Shown here piece by piece: positions 22,891-35,732 of a DNA stretch of 64,000 bases (positions are counted from its first letter, which is position 1; each line of letters opens with the position of its first letter). The DNA comes from Ochotona curzoniae (lineage: Eukaryota; Chordata; Mammalia; Lagomorpha; Ochotonidae). Below the pieces are notes generated by a model. The model was not told the origin of the DNA and ran no database searches. It saw only the letters and a program-made list of their open reading frames with translations. The stretch lies in NCBI RefSeq assembly GCF_017591425.1, contig NW_024464918.1, positions 24,580,001 to 24,644,000 of the forward strand, written 5' to 3'. The position numbers and the translations under genes were made by a program.

Positions 22891-24434
22891 GCTATTTGAT
22901 AAGGACAATCAACAAAACTACAGTCTTAAATTTGTAGAAGTGGGTCCAGACACAAGTACCAGAATAAGATGGGCTCAGGAGATTAACAGTATTGATGGGC
23001 CCAATTTTGCACCTATGCTTTTTATAAATATAGCCACACAACATGCTTTGGTCACTAAAAAAAATAGTAAACATAAATTAAAAATCAATTAAGCACTGAA
23101 GCTTTCTTTTACTTGGATTGCCTTTGCCATGAACGTGCCTATACTAGACCGCTTGAGAGTGAGAACCATGAGGAAGTGCTGAGTTGTTCACAATTATTAC
23201 AGGCTGAACAGTCTTAGACTAACCAACATCTTGCTGACTCCCCAAGCACAGACTCCCAGAGACAGCACAGCCAAGATCAGCAGAGTCACCAGATGCACTC
23301 ACAGATGACAGACAAATGAACTGAGTGAGGAGAGCCAACACAGAATAGCCACACAGCCAACCCCAACTCTTAAAAGAAACCTATTATTCCAACCCATTGA
23401 CTTCTTATAAAATGTGGTTGTGGCACTACATAACTGATACCTTCGAACCAAGTGACAAGTAGAAAAGAGCAGCCATATTTAGTAGCAAATAGGTATACTA
23501 TGTTTTAATAGCTTTTAATTGAGAACACCTAAATGAAAGATGTTTATGCACAAATTCTCAGTAATGCTGTAGAATAATTACTAAAATGCCACATGCAGTA
23601 TGCAATGCAATTATTCTTTAAACGTTGTTCTGTAGGAGGAAAGGGGCAAAGAACATTGTAATACATTTTCCTGATGGGCTCTATGGTAGCACAACCGACT
23701 GGAGAGCTGATGGTTCGTTCCTTTGAGGGATGCCAAATGTTAGCACTTAGGGTCCTTCCAACCGTCATTGGACAGATTAGTTTCTCTAAATATGACTCCT
23801 CCAATTTCTTGCTAAGCTATTTCATGTTCTAAGAGATAGAGGAGAGAACTTGGCAGGCTTGTCAGTAAAAGCGCAGATTTTAATTTAACCTTCCTGTTTT
23901 CCACACATTATCTACATGTGACCACAAGGTTTGTTGTTCCTGAGTCTTAAACTTGCCCGTTTCAATACCTGGAAAAATAATTCTCTTACTGCCACCAGGT
24001 AGGGCACATGCAATAATTGGTTGCACATGGCAAGTGATTTCCTGGATGGTCTGATTGCTCCGAATGCATGTTTTCCGAGGTGGCCTTGACGCTTCCAGGG
24101 CATCCAGCAACCTTCAGCCCTCTGTGCTCATCACGGACTCCATTCACTTTAGGGGCTCCAGTCTCCTCCATCAGTTGGTCCTTCCTGGATTTCCACTTCT
24201 TAACTTGTAAAGTATTGTTGACACTTCTCAACTCTGTTGTCTTTCTAGCTCATTTTTTTTGTCCTTACAGGTTTATGACTTTCCTCTTTCGTCATATCAA
24301 GGATGTGAAACAGGGATGTTGGGGCGGGGGAGAATACACATGCATTTAATCCACTACTTTTTGCTCGAAAGTCTTTGTTTTCAACATTCAGAGACTTCCT
24401 GAAAGGATTTCTGGCATCTTAGAATCTTAGTGGT
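22891..24434. other. Unassigned DNA with a CpG-retaining block
   Basis: No gene was recognised. From about 23880 to 24330 the sequence keeps more CpGs than its surroundings. It carries overlapping minus-strand frames of 76, 63 and 81 codons, none with a recognisable domain. This could be a fragment of a retrocopy or a regulatory element; see findings. Confidence 0.4.
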
Positions 24435-24709
24435 GGGCCCTGCGCAGAAGCCTAGTGGCTAAAGTCCTCCGCTTGCATGCACCAGGATCCCATATGAGTG
24501 CCAGTTTGATCCAGCTGCTCCACTTCTCATCCAGCTCCCTGCTTGTGGCCTGGGAAAGCAGTCCAGGACGGCCCAATGCTGTGCACCTGTGTGGGAGACC
24601 ACGAGGAAGCTTCTGGCTCCTGGCTTCATATCGGCTCAGCTTTGGCCATTGCAGCCACTCAGGGAGTGAATCAATAGACAGAAGATCTTCCTCTCTGTCT
24701 GTCCTCCTT

Positions 24710-24744
<35 letters not shown>

Positions 24745-24799
24745 GTATATATATAAAATACATATTATATCTGATTTTGCAATAAAATATTTTTTAAAT
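24435..24799 (+). repeat. CSINE with internal CT/AT microsatellite
   Basis: The head 'tgggccctgcgcagaagcc', the 'tgcttgtggcctgggaaagc' block and 'gaagatcttcctctctgtct' are clear. The normal 'ctctctgtatatctgac' stretch has expanded into (CT)n followed by (TA)n at roughly 24709-24757 before the tail resumes with 'tctgattttgcaataaaata'. Confidence 0.9.
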
Positions 24800-24852
24800 A
24801 CGTGTTCACAAATATACATGCCTATACTATACATATTTCTATTTTTTTAAAT

Positions 24853-25130
24853 GTTTCATTGTATTCATTTCAAAAGCAGAAGAACAGAGAAGGGGAAGAG
24901 AGGGAGAGAAAAAGAGAACAAGAAATTGACAGATGTCCAGACTGCTGGTTCACTCTCTAGATACCAGCAACAGCTGGGATTGGACTATGTGGAAGCCAGA
25001 GTGGGAACTCAATGTAAGTCTCCCCTGTGTGACAGGGCTACAAATAACTCCCATGGGGCTGGCACTGGAATCAGGACCAGAACTCAAACCCTGGCACTTC
25101 TTCCTTGCTGGCTTGCTGGCTTCTGGTCAA
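24853..25130 (-). repeat. Old lagomorph SINE, minus strand
   Basis: The sequence 'tttcaaaagcagaagaacag', a GA-rich stretch, 'ccagactgctggttcactct', 'ctcccatggggctggcactg' and 'accagaactcaaaccctggc' show a reversed old lagomorph SINE. It lies tail-to-tail with the SINE just before it. Confidence 0.7.
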
Positions 25131-26704
25131 CTAAATTCAAGTTTGGAAATAACAGTTGCACTCAACCATACTACAATGCTTTTGAGATAACTGCATCCAA
25201 TCTTTATTTTCAAACACATTTTGAACTTTTTCCACTGCTTCTTAAGAATAGAGAATACTTCAAGGATGTTGTTAGAATTTTCTGATTCTTAATGATATGA
25301 TTTCAATATTGATGAGTGACAGTAACATCCTACCTTCAATTAAGAGACCTCAAAGTCTTCAAGTCTGCAGAGAAATGGACAGGCTCCCTGTCTCTTACCT
25401 GTAACTATATGCTTCTTATCTAACGTAACACATGGTTGACAGCTGACAATTCTCTTTCCTACTGCTCCTGGATAATTACACACTCACTGCTTTCAACCTG
25501 AGTTACCATCTCCTCTATGAATTAGATTGTTGACTTGGCCTTTCTGCATATTGAAGTAGCACTCAACACTTCTTCAAGGCATTCCGCAAAGCTGGTAACA
25601 CCTAAGATAATCACATTCAAATTCGTGAACTCAAGAGCTCAGAATCCTCTTGTGAGTTACTGAACTAACAGTTCACTGGTGATGTTATGCTCTGAGATCT
25701 GATTATTATAAAAGCTCCAGGAATTCTATTAAGCTTAAAGTAAAGCTACAACCATGCCCATCTCACAGTTAGTACTTCAAGCTACTGACACTGTGTCGAG
25801 AACACTGTGAGGCTCAATAAATTTAGGTAGCCAGTGAATGTTTTCTACTCAGTCTAAAGCAGGATTCTCTAGATGTGATTTCAGGCTGTTACTGTCAGTT
25901 CCTTGCCTAGAAAATATCAATGGCTATTTTAAAATTCAAATTCACTTCTATCTCCTAAGTCCTCTCTAATTCCCTTCATTTTATGTTTCTACAGCACTTC
26001 ACTTACTCAGTTAAGTTCTGCTTGTTGCTAAGTTGCTTGTTTCATTGTCCGTCTAACTCATACCATAAGCCAAGGTGCAGAGCATGGGAAGAACGAAACA
26101 GGAAGAGTTATAAATGTGAGCCCTGCGATCACAGAAGACTTACTGGAACTCCTGTTTGCTACTTTCACTGCAAGTGTCAATTATTTTATTCAGAGAACAC
26201 GGCTAAGAAGAGAATCTCTGTCACAAAGGACTATTGGGAATGTATTGTAATATCGCCATCTATCAGCACATTGCTTTATTTATCAGGTACCAGCATCAGT
26301 GAATATTGTCTAGTCCTCTTCTTCTCCTTAAAAACAGGGACTTAGTATCATTTATCTACTGAAATCCAATGCAGAAAACAGTAATTTTTAAACTAATAAA
26401 TTAAAAGGTAGATGGCTGACCATGTTGCAGTCAGATTATTTCCTTATGACCCCAATAAATAGAGCCCTTTGTGACTTTAAGTGGCTTAACCATTCATGTA
26501 GGTAATCTGTATTATTCAAATAATCAGAATGACCTAGAAATTGTGCATTTATTTTGGACTCCAGAAACTCAGCTTACTCCCGGGGACTTGGTGGATGCTG
26601 AGTTGAGGCAATTATGGGCTCTTATGGTCATTTCTGAAGCTATAGAGTATAACATGCAAGGAATGTCAAACAGCTTACAATAATTTCAATCCGATTTCAC
26701 TCAA
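25131..26704. other. Unique DNA
   Basis: About 1.6 kb without a recognised repeat. A 120-codon frame at 25983-26345 has no family resemblance. A weak MIR-like 3' trace ('gaggctcaataaatttaggt') lies near 25808-25830. Confidence 0.45.
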
Positions 26705-26850
26705 GATCTCTGACCTTCAAATACCTAATGTCTAAAATAAAATAACTGCAAATCACATCTGTCAATGTTCCTCCTAGGGTTTTGGTGAACATATGATATA
26801 TGTGAAAGTATTTTGCAAACTTGCAAGACCTATATAAATATTCATGGCCG
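26705..26850 (+). repeat. MIR remnant
   Basis: It contains 'tgtctaaaataaaataactg', 'tgttcctcctagggttttgg', 'tgaacatatgatatatgtga', 'agtattttgcaaacttg' and 'atataaatattcatgg', which follow the MIR 3' half. It is strongly diverged. Confidence 0.65.
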
Positions 26851-29397
26851 TGTGCTTGATTGATTGTTTATTTATAGAAGCTTATTTCTTGGCACCACCT
26901 GAAAATTTCTATCCAACTTCACTAATACCCACATTCCTTCAAATGTATTTAACAGATTGATTCAAGGCCACCAACAAATCTGTTGCTGTTTTGGTGCAAA
27001 ACAGAGTTTAGTGATTTCCTGTGGTAAAACCCAAGAGGGCCAATAAAATGTTTTCATTGATTGTGCTGTCAGTTTTAGATGCTGCACAGGCTCCCAAGAA
27101 GAGCCACCTCTTAGCATTCTACTGCAGATTTACTTTTAATGGCCCTGGGATCGAGTGGGTAAGTACAGCTTTTGCAGTAACACTAACCTGAAGAGACAGG
27201 CCTCTCGTGAGTACCATGTCATCTTTATGTTTTCCAACCTGGGGCCATAAATCCCATCAGCCTGCAGAGACGAAGCATCCTAGAGATTATGGTGGCACTG
27301 AGGTCCTCTTTAAGCTAATCATGCTAATAAAAATTAAAGTTCAAAGTCACTGGGTAATTCAAAACATTCATTATACCTGTGATGACCCAGTCACGGCTGA
27401 TCAGCCAAATACATATTAGGCCAGTGAGTCTGTACCAGGAAGTAAATATTTCTAAGATTCACCTTTTAATCTCCAGGGACGTGAATACTGTGGGATGCAA
27501 CCAATATTTCAAACAAATGTGGTCTGGAAAGCGCTGAAGGTCTTTAAAAAAAAATTGCTGTGAGTTGCCAGGCTGGAATATGAATGGATTGCATATTTAT
27601 AGTTCATTCATAGACACACACACCAAACAAAAAAAACCAAATCTTGATTCAGATTAAAAATCACCATGGCAGCTAATCTGAAAGAACAATGATGGCATCA
27701 ATGAATCAGGTAATAATAACCCAAATGTTGGCTTAAAAAACATTCTGCAGCTTAGTCTCTTTCAGCCACAAAAATTAAGCGGATGAGAGCTCTTTTAACA
27801 ATGAAGCAGAATAAAATGATTCCAAAAAAGCAGGTTGGCAAAATCCACAGTAAATCTCCAGCTGTCAGGAATAACAGGGAATTGCTGGCAATAAGCACAC
27901 ATGTTGGGAGCCTAATGATGGAAGGCCTGGAGAGTCAAGCTGCATGGCTTAGTGGCAATCCATTAGGGCCTGTGGAACCTTAATCAGTTCTCACACAGAT
28001 GATGCAACGCGCATGAAGCATGCCAGCATGCAACACATGCTGCAGCATTTGATCTGACAAGACTACATCCTTGCTGATGGGTCAAACAGAATATTCACCT
28101 ATTTCTTCCTGACCCTTCCCACACACTGAGAATGCAAGGCAGATCATTGCCGAGCTCAGGGGAAGGCCTATGCTGAAAGAGCAAATGCAGATTGACTCTG
28201 GAAATATCTGTCTTCCTGTCCCTAAGCCTCTAAGTAAAATTAATGAGGAGATTCTGCGTAATTGCCTCATGAATTCATAATCACATATGCACCTTTCTAC
28301 AAATTACCAAATCTGTCTGAGTGGCATATTAACGTGGGACTTTAATATTACCTCTGATGGTGTTAACACAGGCTGAAACATAAGCAGAACTTCACATTTC
28401 TCATTTCTTCCTTTTGAGAATGTTTATTGAGTACAGTGCTACGTTCAACAGAAATCAGGAGAGAAAATGCACAGCTCTACAGTTTATTTTCTCACCTTGT
28501 ACATAGGGAGAAAAAAAAGTAAATCAATTTTTCTACACAGTGTGATGCCGTTGATGTAACATTCTTTGCAGAGTTAATCTACCGATACTAAATAAATCTA
28601 TGTCCTCAGACCCTAAACTCTCACTCTTCGGGATGTGTGTTGGAGGCAAACATGCAGAAGTTCACCAGGGAGTCTTCATCGTACTGTTTGTTAAAACAGA
28701 AATAACTAGTGGTCAAAATGTTCATAATTAGAAGATGGGATAATTATAAATTGTGATGCGCCCATGCAACAAAAATACTAGCCCACAACTTCTGAAAATG
28801 AAGCAGAAGCATATGAGTTAATGAAAATGTATCCAATCTATAGTAAATAAAGAGTAAGATGAAAAAGAATCCCCATAACACAATCTTTTCTGTGTGATTT
28901 CTTAAGTTGTGCCTATAAATACCTACATGTGCATGAGCAATATGGAAATCTCTGTTTTGTGGAAAGAAACATAAGAACCTGGTAATAATGATTATCTGTA
29001 GAAAGTGCTTGAGACATGTATATGAAACAACAATTAACATTAATTATTTTAAAATACTGCATGGAATGTATACCTAATTCTATATTTGCTGTCGTGGAAG
29101 TATCAGGAAGGGTTCATGAGTTCTAGTGGGGAAGAGAAAGGAGCATCATGAATGCTGACAAAAAAAGCTAAGAGTTGAAGAAAAATCAACACTCTACTTG
29201 CAGAGGCAGGAAAAAAAGACCAAAAGGTATTCTAAAAGATATATCCTCAGAGAGTCACTGAATCTCCACATTCGTTAGACATGTGTCACTCTGCAAAAAG
29301 GGCTGAATTCAGAGCAAATAACTTACAAATTCCACAAATCACTAGAACAGAAAGAGGCTCTTAGCTGTAAATCATTATGCTTATGCAGTTTTTCTTT
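26851..29397. other. Long SINE-free block, possible conserved noncoding cluster
   Basis: About 2.5 kb without any interspersed repeat that I could name. Base composition is mixed (not purely AT-rich), and CpGs and several ATTA/TAAT cores are retained between about 27640 and 28420. No exon-like frame was found. This is the strongest block for a test of cross-species conservation. Confidence 0.45.
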
Positions 29398-29722
29398 AAA
29401 AAAAAAAGATTTATTTATTTGAAAGGCAGTGTTACAAAGAGAGAGAGAGAGAGAGAGAGAGAGGTAGACAGAGAGACATTCCCCCTTGTGCTTCCTGGAC
29501 AGCCCCATATGTGGGTTTGCACAGGGCTGAGTAGAAGCCAGGAGCTTCTTTCAGGTTTCCCATGTAGATACAGGGTACCCAGCATGTGGGCCATCCTCTG
29601 CTACTTTCACAGACACATTAGTGGGAAAATGGATTGGAAATAGAGTAGCAGAGACTCAAACCAGTGCCCACATATAAGATGCCAGCATTGCAGGAAACAT
29701 TATGCCAAAATTCCAGTCCTAT
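29398..29722 (-). repeat. CSINE with (GA)n expansion, minus strand
   Basis: The reversed tail 'aaagatttatttatttgaaa' is followed by an expanded (GA)n run at 29438-29463 where normal copies have a few GA units. Then come 'gaagccaggagcttctttca', 'gccatcctctgctactttc' and a decayed 5' end near 29720. Confidence 0.88.
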
Positions 29723-32700
29723 TTAGCAGCTTTCAAAAGTATGGTGCATTTCAGTGAGATCACACATGTACCTAGAGGCAAATTCTCCATCATTGCCAAA
29801 ATTTCCACTCAAACTTCCAGCTCCAAATACTTTCGCTACCACAAAAAGGCTTAATACCATCACTCTACTGAACATTCAATTTTCCTAAAAATTTCTAAAC
29901 TTACTAAAAACTTTCTCAGAATTCTTAAACTATCTGAAATCTAAACCATGCTCTAAGTGTTTGGAATGTGTCAAAGGTTAACCATAATATTATACTCTAA
30001 GGTCAGAAAAGCTTTTAATTATAATCACAATATATCTATTTTATAGAGACTACTACTAGTGAAATTAAAGATTTTTTGAAACATCTTCCTAAGCTTTGCT
30101 TTTTGAAATTCTTTCTTGGAATAATTTATTCCCTCAAAGACAAAGAATCACCTTGGAGGCATTTGGAAGTGATAGAATTATTTTTCCTTTTGTTGAATGA
30201 AACCAAACTGATTTCCAAATCAGGTGAAAATCTGATTCAAAAGGTCCTACCTCCACCCCCAACACCCTCCTACCCAACCCCCAATAAATATCCTTGCAGT
30301 CATCCTCAGTCAGAAAGAGAACTGTAGGAGGAATTGAAATGAGTAAGTACAATTAGATATAAAGTTCAATTTAATCTATGACACAAGTGTTTCTATTTCA
30401 ACTTCAATGCCTTCCATTGCACATACAGTTTGACAAACTAGATGGAAAAATATCTCTATTTATCACAAACTAGTATTATTCATGGAAGGGTCCATACATG
30501 TTTTAAAACTTCTATTTTAGATATTTCTGTTTCTCTATCAGATAGCTATTTTGTATTTTTCTTCTGCTAGTCTCTGACATATATCATCTCTGATCACCAT
30601 GATATTCTATATTTACTGCTACTCTCTCAAAGTCAATTTTCTCTTTGTGTTTTATTGCCAAGAACTTAGGCATCCATCTAAATTGTTCCAAAAAGAAACC
30701 ATCCCATGGCAACCTATGGGGAAAAAACAGTCAGATTTGTGCAATTTTTATGTCTCCCTTTAAAACTGCAAAGTAATTTGTAAAATGTAATCACCTTCAC
30801 AGATGACCTAAGGTAAATTTCAGAACAAGACATTTTACTGTATCATTTTAAAACCATGTTAAAACTACTTAGGGCCTTCTTTTAGGCCAAATTATTAATT
30901 CGTTCCTGATAGAATGGTGTATATAAAAATGAAGGGAAATGCCCATGAACACATTTACATGTTGCAGAGCTTCTACATGAAGTCATTTCTTAATTGAGTG
31001 AATATCTTTACAGTACCTAATTCTATACAAATCATCATTCCAGAAACTAGGAAGTTGATAATGGACATGACATCGTTACTAAACTCATGGACTTCAAAGG
31101 GGAGAAGTAAGGGAAAACAAGCCAGAAAAGAGGCAATTACAACACACCGGGATGGGGGCTTTAATGGGAAAAGTGCTCGGTGCTCTCTAAATTCACCGAC
31201 AAAGTATCTCCTCAAGCTGTACTCCCAGAGAAGGCTTCAAGGCTATCATATCAAAGCTGGCTAGAATGAAAGAATGAAAGAGAATGGGAAAATATAAGGA
31301 TGAACATTTTGGTTAAAGAGAAGAGTTTGTCCAAAAGCCCAGGAATAGATAGATCTCAAACACGGAGGAAAGGTTGGTAGATAGGCATGCTGATTTCCTG
31401 ATTCACTCAGCCCTACGCTGTATGCCTGTATTGAAGTACTGCCCTGTGTCCTACGAGAATGTACAGGTATCAATAATTTTTTTATTAAAATCTCAGAAAT
31501 CAGAAAGCACAAGTCAGGGTAGGCTGAGCACAGAATCTGAGATTTAGAGAGAATGAGCAGGTGAAGAACAGAGAGTAGATGGATCAAGAGATGGAAACAG
31601 AAAGCATGACTCTGAATTCTGTTGCAATGTTTACATGGCAATTAGGAGTGACTTCAAAACTCTAAGTGTTGTTCTGACCTCATTAGATACTTTTTTTTAA
31701 TAAAGTAGGTTTCCCCACAAAGAGGCTAGAAAAGAATCTATCACAGGAACCTCTCCAGAGATAACTGTGTAGACTGCTACAGAACAGTGTGTGAAAAACA
31801 CTGTGTATGTGGGTATGTGTGGGGCGGGATAACAGCCATGTTTACTTTATTCACATAATAGAAGAGAAAACACATGTTCTATGATGTTGTTGTTGCAGTT
31901 AGGGGTCAGCACATGAGGACAGTTTCTTAAGGAAATGAAAGTCTTTAACTGAGTTTTTAAAAAGCCCGTATGACTGGTCACTGCTGATAAATGAAGTCAT
32001 CAGATCACTTCATTGGTGGCAATGAAACATGTGAAATGACTCAGACTGCTCAGAAAGTGCTGGCTGCCACCTGTGGTCACATCAATTGACTTTGTAGCAT
32101 GTCGGAGATGCGAAGGGTCAGTTGAAATACAGAATAGTGAACATTCTATGACCAATTTTCCATAAATCATTCCCAAATTTCAATCAATACACAGAGAGAG
32201 ACTTTGAAAGCAGGTGAAAAATGCAAGTCACATAGAACTTGCCTGCTGTTAGCACTAAGAAGCACTAGAGCATTAGCCAAGTATGCTAAATCTCCAAACA
32301 TACTTGCTTTCATGTCAACACCAGTGAATGCTGATATGCATGAAGATGCCATTATAAACCGTGGGAAAATTGCTGCAACAGCTACTACAGGGTCTACTCA
32401 TTATGTGAAGGGAGGAAGCACATTTTAAAAAGCAGCAGTTATGGTTTTATGTGCAATATGAAAACTAAAAACACTACAATTCTTACTTCCATAAACTCTC
32501 AGTAGTGCATTGAGGAGAAAATAAAGAAAATTAGTAACAAAGCTAAGAATCAGACAAAATGTAACCATGTTGAGGCTCTGTTACAGTAGTCACCTGGAAA
32601 GTGAGAAAAGAAACTTTTAGGCTGTTTGGTTTGTTTGTTTTCAGAGAATCAAGCAGTCATAGAAAGTCCAAAACAGAAATTAAATGATTCTAAGAAGAAA

Positions 32701-32875
32701 TGAAATGATGTGAGAAATCAATAAGCAACTACTTTGACTACAAGATGGCCCTGAAAAAAAGGATACAAAGTCTTGGTCTCATCAGTGATTCTAGGAATGA
32801 AAGTCAACTTTTTGGTTAGGTTTAATGTACTCTACTGACAAAACGTTGCCTGGTAGCTTTCAAAGCGGAGTCCAA
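29723..32875. other. Long repeat-poor block
   Basis: About 3.1 kb with no repeat or gene confidently recognised. The open frames here (up to 126 codons, 31261-31641 minus) show no known domain. The AT-rich stretches at 29780-30700 look like neutral unique DNA. Confidence 0.5.
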
Positions 32876-32965
32876 GGGCATTGTGGTCTAGTAAGTTGGG
32901 TTGCCACAGGCAACGCTGACATCTTAAGGCACGGATTTATGTCCTGGCTACTTCACATCTGAAGC
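32876..32965 (+). repeat. CSINE 5' fragment
   Basis: 'gggcattgtggtctagtaag', 'ttgggttgccacaggcaacg' and 'atgtcctggctacttcacat' correspond to the first 90 or so bases of an old lagomorph SINE. It ends abruptly, which suggests a later deletion. Confidence 0.6.
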
Positions 32966-32984
32966 ACTGTTACTGTACCCAAAT

Positions 32985-33080
32985 ACTTCCTTATGGCGCG
33001 CTTGCCATGGATCAGGCACGGTGCTAAGTTTTGGTGACACTACAGTCAACAATCTTGTTGTCTTTACCAAACACACTTTG
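32985..33080 (-). repeat. L2 LINE 3' end fragment, minus strand
   Basis: 'gccatggatcaggcacggtg', 'ctaagttttggtgacactac' and 'agtcaacaatcttgttgtct' fit the reversed L2 3' end. It is short and old. Confidence 0.55.
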
Positions 33081-33300
33081 TACTAGGAAAATACATAAAT
33101 ATTGTTTAAAATGACCATAATTTTAACTGATTTTACTTTGCTTGTTAGGTATAATAAATGGCTATTTGTTGATTTTCTTCATTACTAAGTTGTATCATTG
33201 GGTATTCATGCAATAAAGTGCTAAAAATTTTAACACATAGGGATCAGTCCTGAAATTTTCTAGAGTGTAGATTTTAATTTATAATCAAAAACACATCATT

Positions 33301-33630
33301 TGGGGCTGGCACCATGGTATAGTAGGCTAAGCTTCCACCTGTGGTGCTAACATTACGTATAAGCACCAGCTCCTGTTCTGGCTGCTCTACTTCCCATACG
33401 GTTCTCTGCTAATGTGTCTGGGAAAGCAATGGAGGATGGCTCAAGACCTAGGGCCCCTGACCCCATGTGGGAGACCCAGAAGAAGCTTTTGGTTCCTGGC
33501 TTCAGATCAGCCCAGCTCTAGTCGTTGCAGCCACCTAGGGAGTGAATCAGCAGGTGGAAATGTGCTGTTTCTCTTCTCTCTCTCTCTAAATTTGACTTTC
33601 AAATTAAAGTAAAATGCATCTTCTAAAAAG
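33301..33630 (+). repeat. CSINE, mid-age
   Basis: It starts 'tggggctggcaccatggtat' and carries 'ctctgctaatgtgtctggga', 'ccatgtgggagacccagaag', 'gttcctggcttcagatcagc', a short CT run and an A-poor tail ending near 33630. This is the longer form that resembles older, shared lagomorph copies. Confidence 0.9.
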
Positions 33631-34394
33631 TCATTCATATTCCCATTTTAAAACCTATGTTATAAACATACCTCATCCACCTCCTCCACCCTATTCCCCA
33701 AATACCTAACAACGGTGAAATGTGTTATCCTCATGCATTTTTTTTAAACTCTTTTTACAACGAATTACCGCAAATAGTGAATTACAGAGCCATGACTAGC
33801 TTTATACTCAATGTGAGCCAAACACGAGGGTCGTTACTGTAGACAAGAAGTTATCACTTACAGTCACAGATGTGTTAGGCTTAGTTGTCCTGAATCATCA
33901 AGGTGAGAAGGAAAAAAAAAAAAGACTCTTAAATCCACATGATCCTCAGAATTTCCTGGGCCTTTTTGGAAACATCCAAATTTAGTCACCTTTCCATGAA
34001 TCTAAAAATCCAGAATCATATGGCAGACAGCCCTTGGGACGTACATATTACATTATACAATTCTCAAACAATACATTTTGAGAGCTCTCAGGAGAAAAGT
34101 TCACCACAAACAGAGAAAATACACGAATAAATGAATGTTCAACTGCACTTGAAAGTAAGGTTTCCCTCTTTGGCCTGTCATCTTCCCTCATAGCTGCTAA
34201 CCCCAAAGACTGATCTTAGACTAAATTAGATCACCAGTTATGCTAAAACAGGACATGGAGTGCTTTGCTCAGAGAATTAATCAGATACCTCATCCTTTTT
34301 CATACAATACAATAACAAGCAAGTTTCTTAGGCACCCTACTATGAATGGATGGCAAAGAATTAATTTCTGACAAACAGGTACACTTTAATTATT
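33631..34394. other. Unique DNA
   Basis: About 760 bases with no recognised repeat or gene; an A run lies near 33911-33923. Confidence 0.5.
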
Positions 34395-34805
34395 CAGTCA
34401 ACAAATCAATTCAACAAATCAACAATCATCCACTCACATTTCTTCTAAGCCAGTGTCATGCTAAGCAATAGATTTTATATTGCAAGCAAAATCAGATATG
34501 ATCATTGTTCTCATGCAGGAAAGAAAACTCTTGAATAAATATTCATATGAATAGATGTATAATTATATACTAAAAGAAGCCCTGGTTATAAAAGGAATGG
34601 AGTTTTAGCAGCTCAGTTCTTGCCCATTCGAAAGAACCTTTTCCAAACTGTGAGGTCAAAGAACTCTCACCTTGTTAAGTTATTCTTAATTGAAACCAGA
34701 AGGATGAGTAGGAAGCAACTGGGTGAAGGAAAGAAGGAGGGGAATAATATTCCCAGCAGATTGGAATGCTAAGAGCAAAGGCTTGGGAATAGGATAAAAA
34801 TGTAA
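34395..34805 (-). repeat. L2 LINE fragment, minus strand
   Basis: 'attcagtcaacaaatcaatt' at the left is the usual reversed L2 end. Further right, 'accagaaggatgagtaggaa', 'gcagattggaatgctaagag' and 'caaaggcttgggaata' match the typical L2 words aaggatgagtaggag and agcaaaggcctg. It is old and non-coding. Confidence 0.7.
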
Positions 34806-34947
34806 CTTTGGGTGGGGTCCTTCCAAAATGACACAGACATGAAACACTGAATCAAAACTTTGTAGAGATATTAGTCATTTCAGGTCTATTGTTTAGTTAT
34901 AGGCTATAAACATATGGACCTATGATAAACTTCATGCTTGTTACTAC

Positions 34948-34983
<36 letters not shown>
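34948..34983. repeat. (CAT)12 microsatellite
   Basis: Twelve uninterrupted copies of the CAT triplet, followed by 'cactaacc'. It is pure enough to be length-polymorphic. Confidence 0.95.
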
Positions 34984-34985
<2 letters not shown>

Positions 34986-35009
34986 CTAACCACTATTCAA
35001 CCCTTAATA

Positions 35010-35160
35010 CAAGCTAGATATCCTCTTACGTTCATATCACTTACAGTAACCATCAGGAAAAGGTTATTTGATTCACATTTCTGATAAAAAGCACAATTAA
35101 TAGCTGAGCACTGGAGCTAAGGTTTGAACAGGTCTTTAACCATTATGCTACACGACACTG
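35010..35160 (-). repeat. MIR remnant, minus strand
   Basis: 'agctgagcactggagctaag', 'gtttgaacaggtctttaacc' and 'attatgctacacgac' match the reversed MIR head (gagctgggattcgaacccagg ... ttaaccactacgctatac). It is immediately right of the CAT repeat. Confidence 0.65.
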
Positions 35161-35612
35161 ACAGTACTTTGAGCAGAGTCTTGATAGGCGTGATAGCAAT
35201 GAGAATGCCTCGCAGTCCTCCAATCATAGAGCGCAGAATTGACCAAAGCCTCACCTGGTGCACTCTTTCACTGTGTATGAACAAACAATAAGGGCCACAT
35301 TTTCCAAGGACAGCTCCCAGGACACCAGGACTATCTGATTCCTGAGAAGCTAAGAGATCTGCTCATACCTGGTTTTAGGTCAAGAACTTCTTGACAGACT
35401 TGAAAAACTGAAGACATTCTTCCTATTTCCCTTCTATTCCCCTTCCCATTGTCACACTTGTACAATGATCTCATTGTTCTCCTTATCTTTCCTATCTCCC
35501 CTACCAGTTTGCTTTCACTAACATGAATCCCTAATGAAATTTTTGCCAGTTTTTTTTTTTCATTTGTCTTTCTTGGAAGACTCAGACTAACATGGTCTTT
35601 AGGGAGACAGAT
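35161..35612. other. Unique DNA
   Basis: About 450 bases. A 115-codon frame on the minus strand (35331-35678) runs into the MITE to the right and shows no known domain. Confidence 0.45.
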
Positions 35613-35732
35613 ATATGAAGGTTCTTCAAAATGTTCAGGAAAAAAATAGGCATTTTGAAAAAAATACATATATTTCAAAAATGTTTTGAACCAAAATCAG
35701 TTTTTCTATGAAATTTTTAGACTACCCTCACA
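35613..35732. repeat. Mariner-like MITE (candidate)
   Basis: The left end 'gaaggttcttcaaaatgttc' and the reversed right end 'tgtgagggtagtctaaaaat' are approximate inverted repeats. The element is about 120 bases, AT-rich, and similar in layout to those at 17905 and 45893. Confidence 0.5.

Noticed and set aside
32204..32428. Overlapping 74- and 61-codon frames on opposite strands.
   Set aside because: No recognisable family and no splice context; could be chance.
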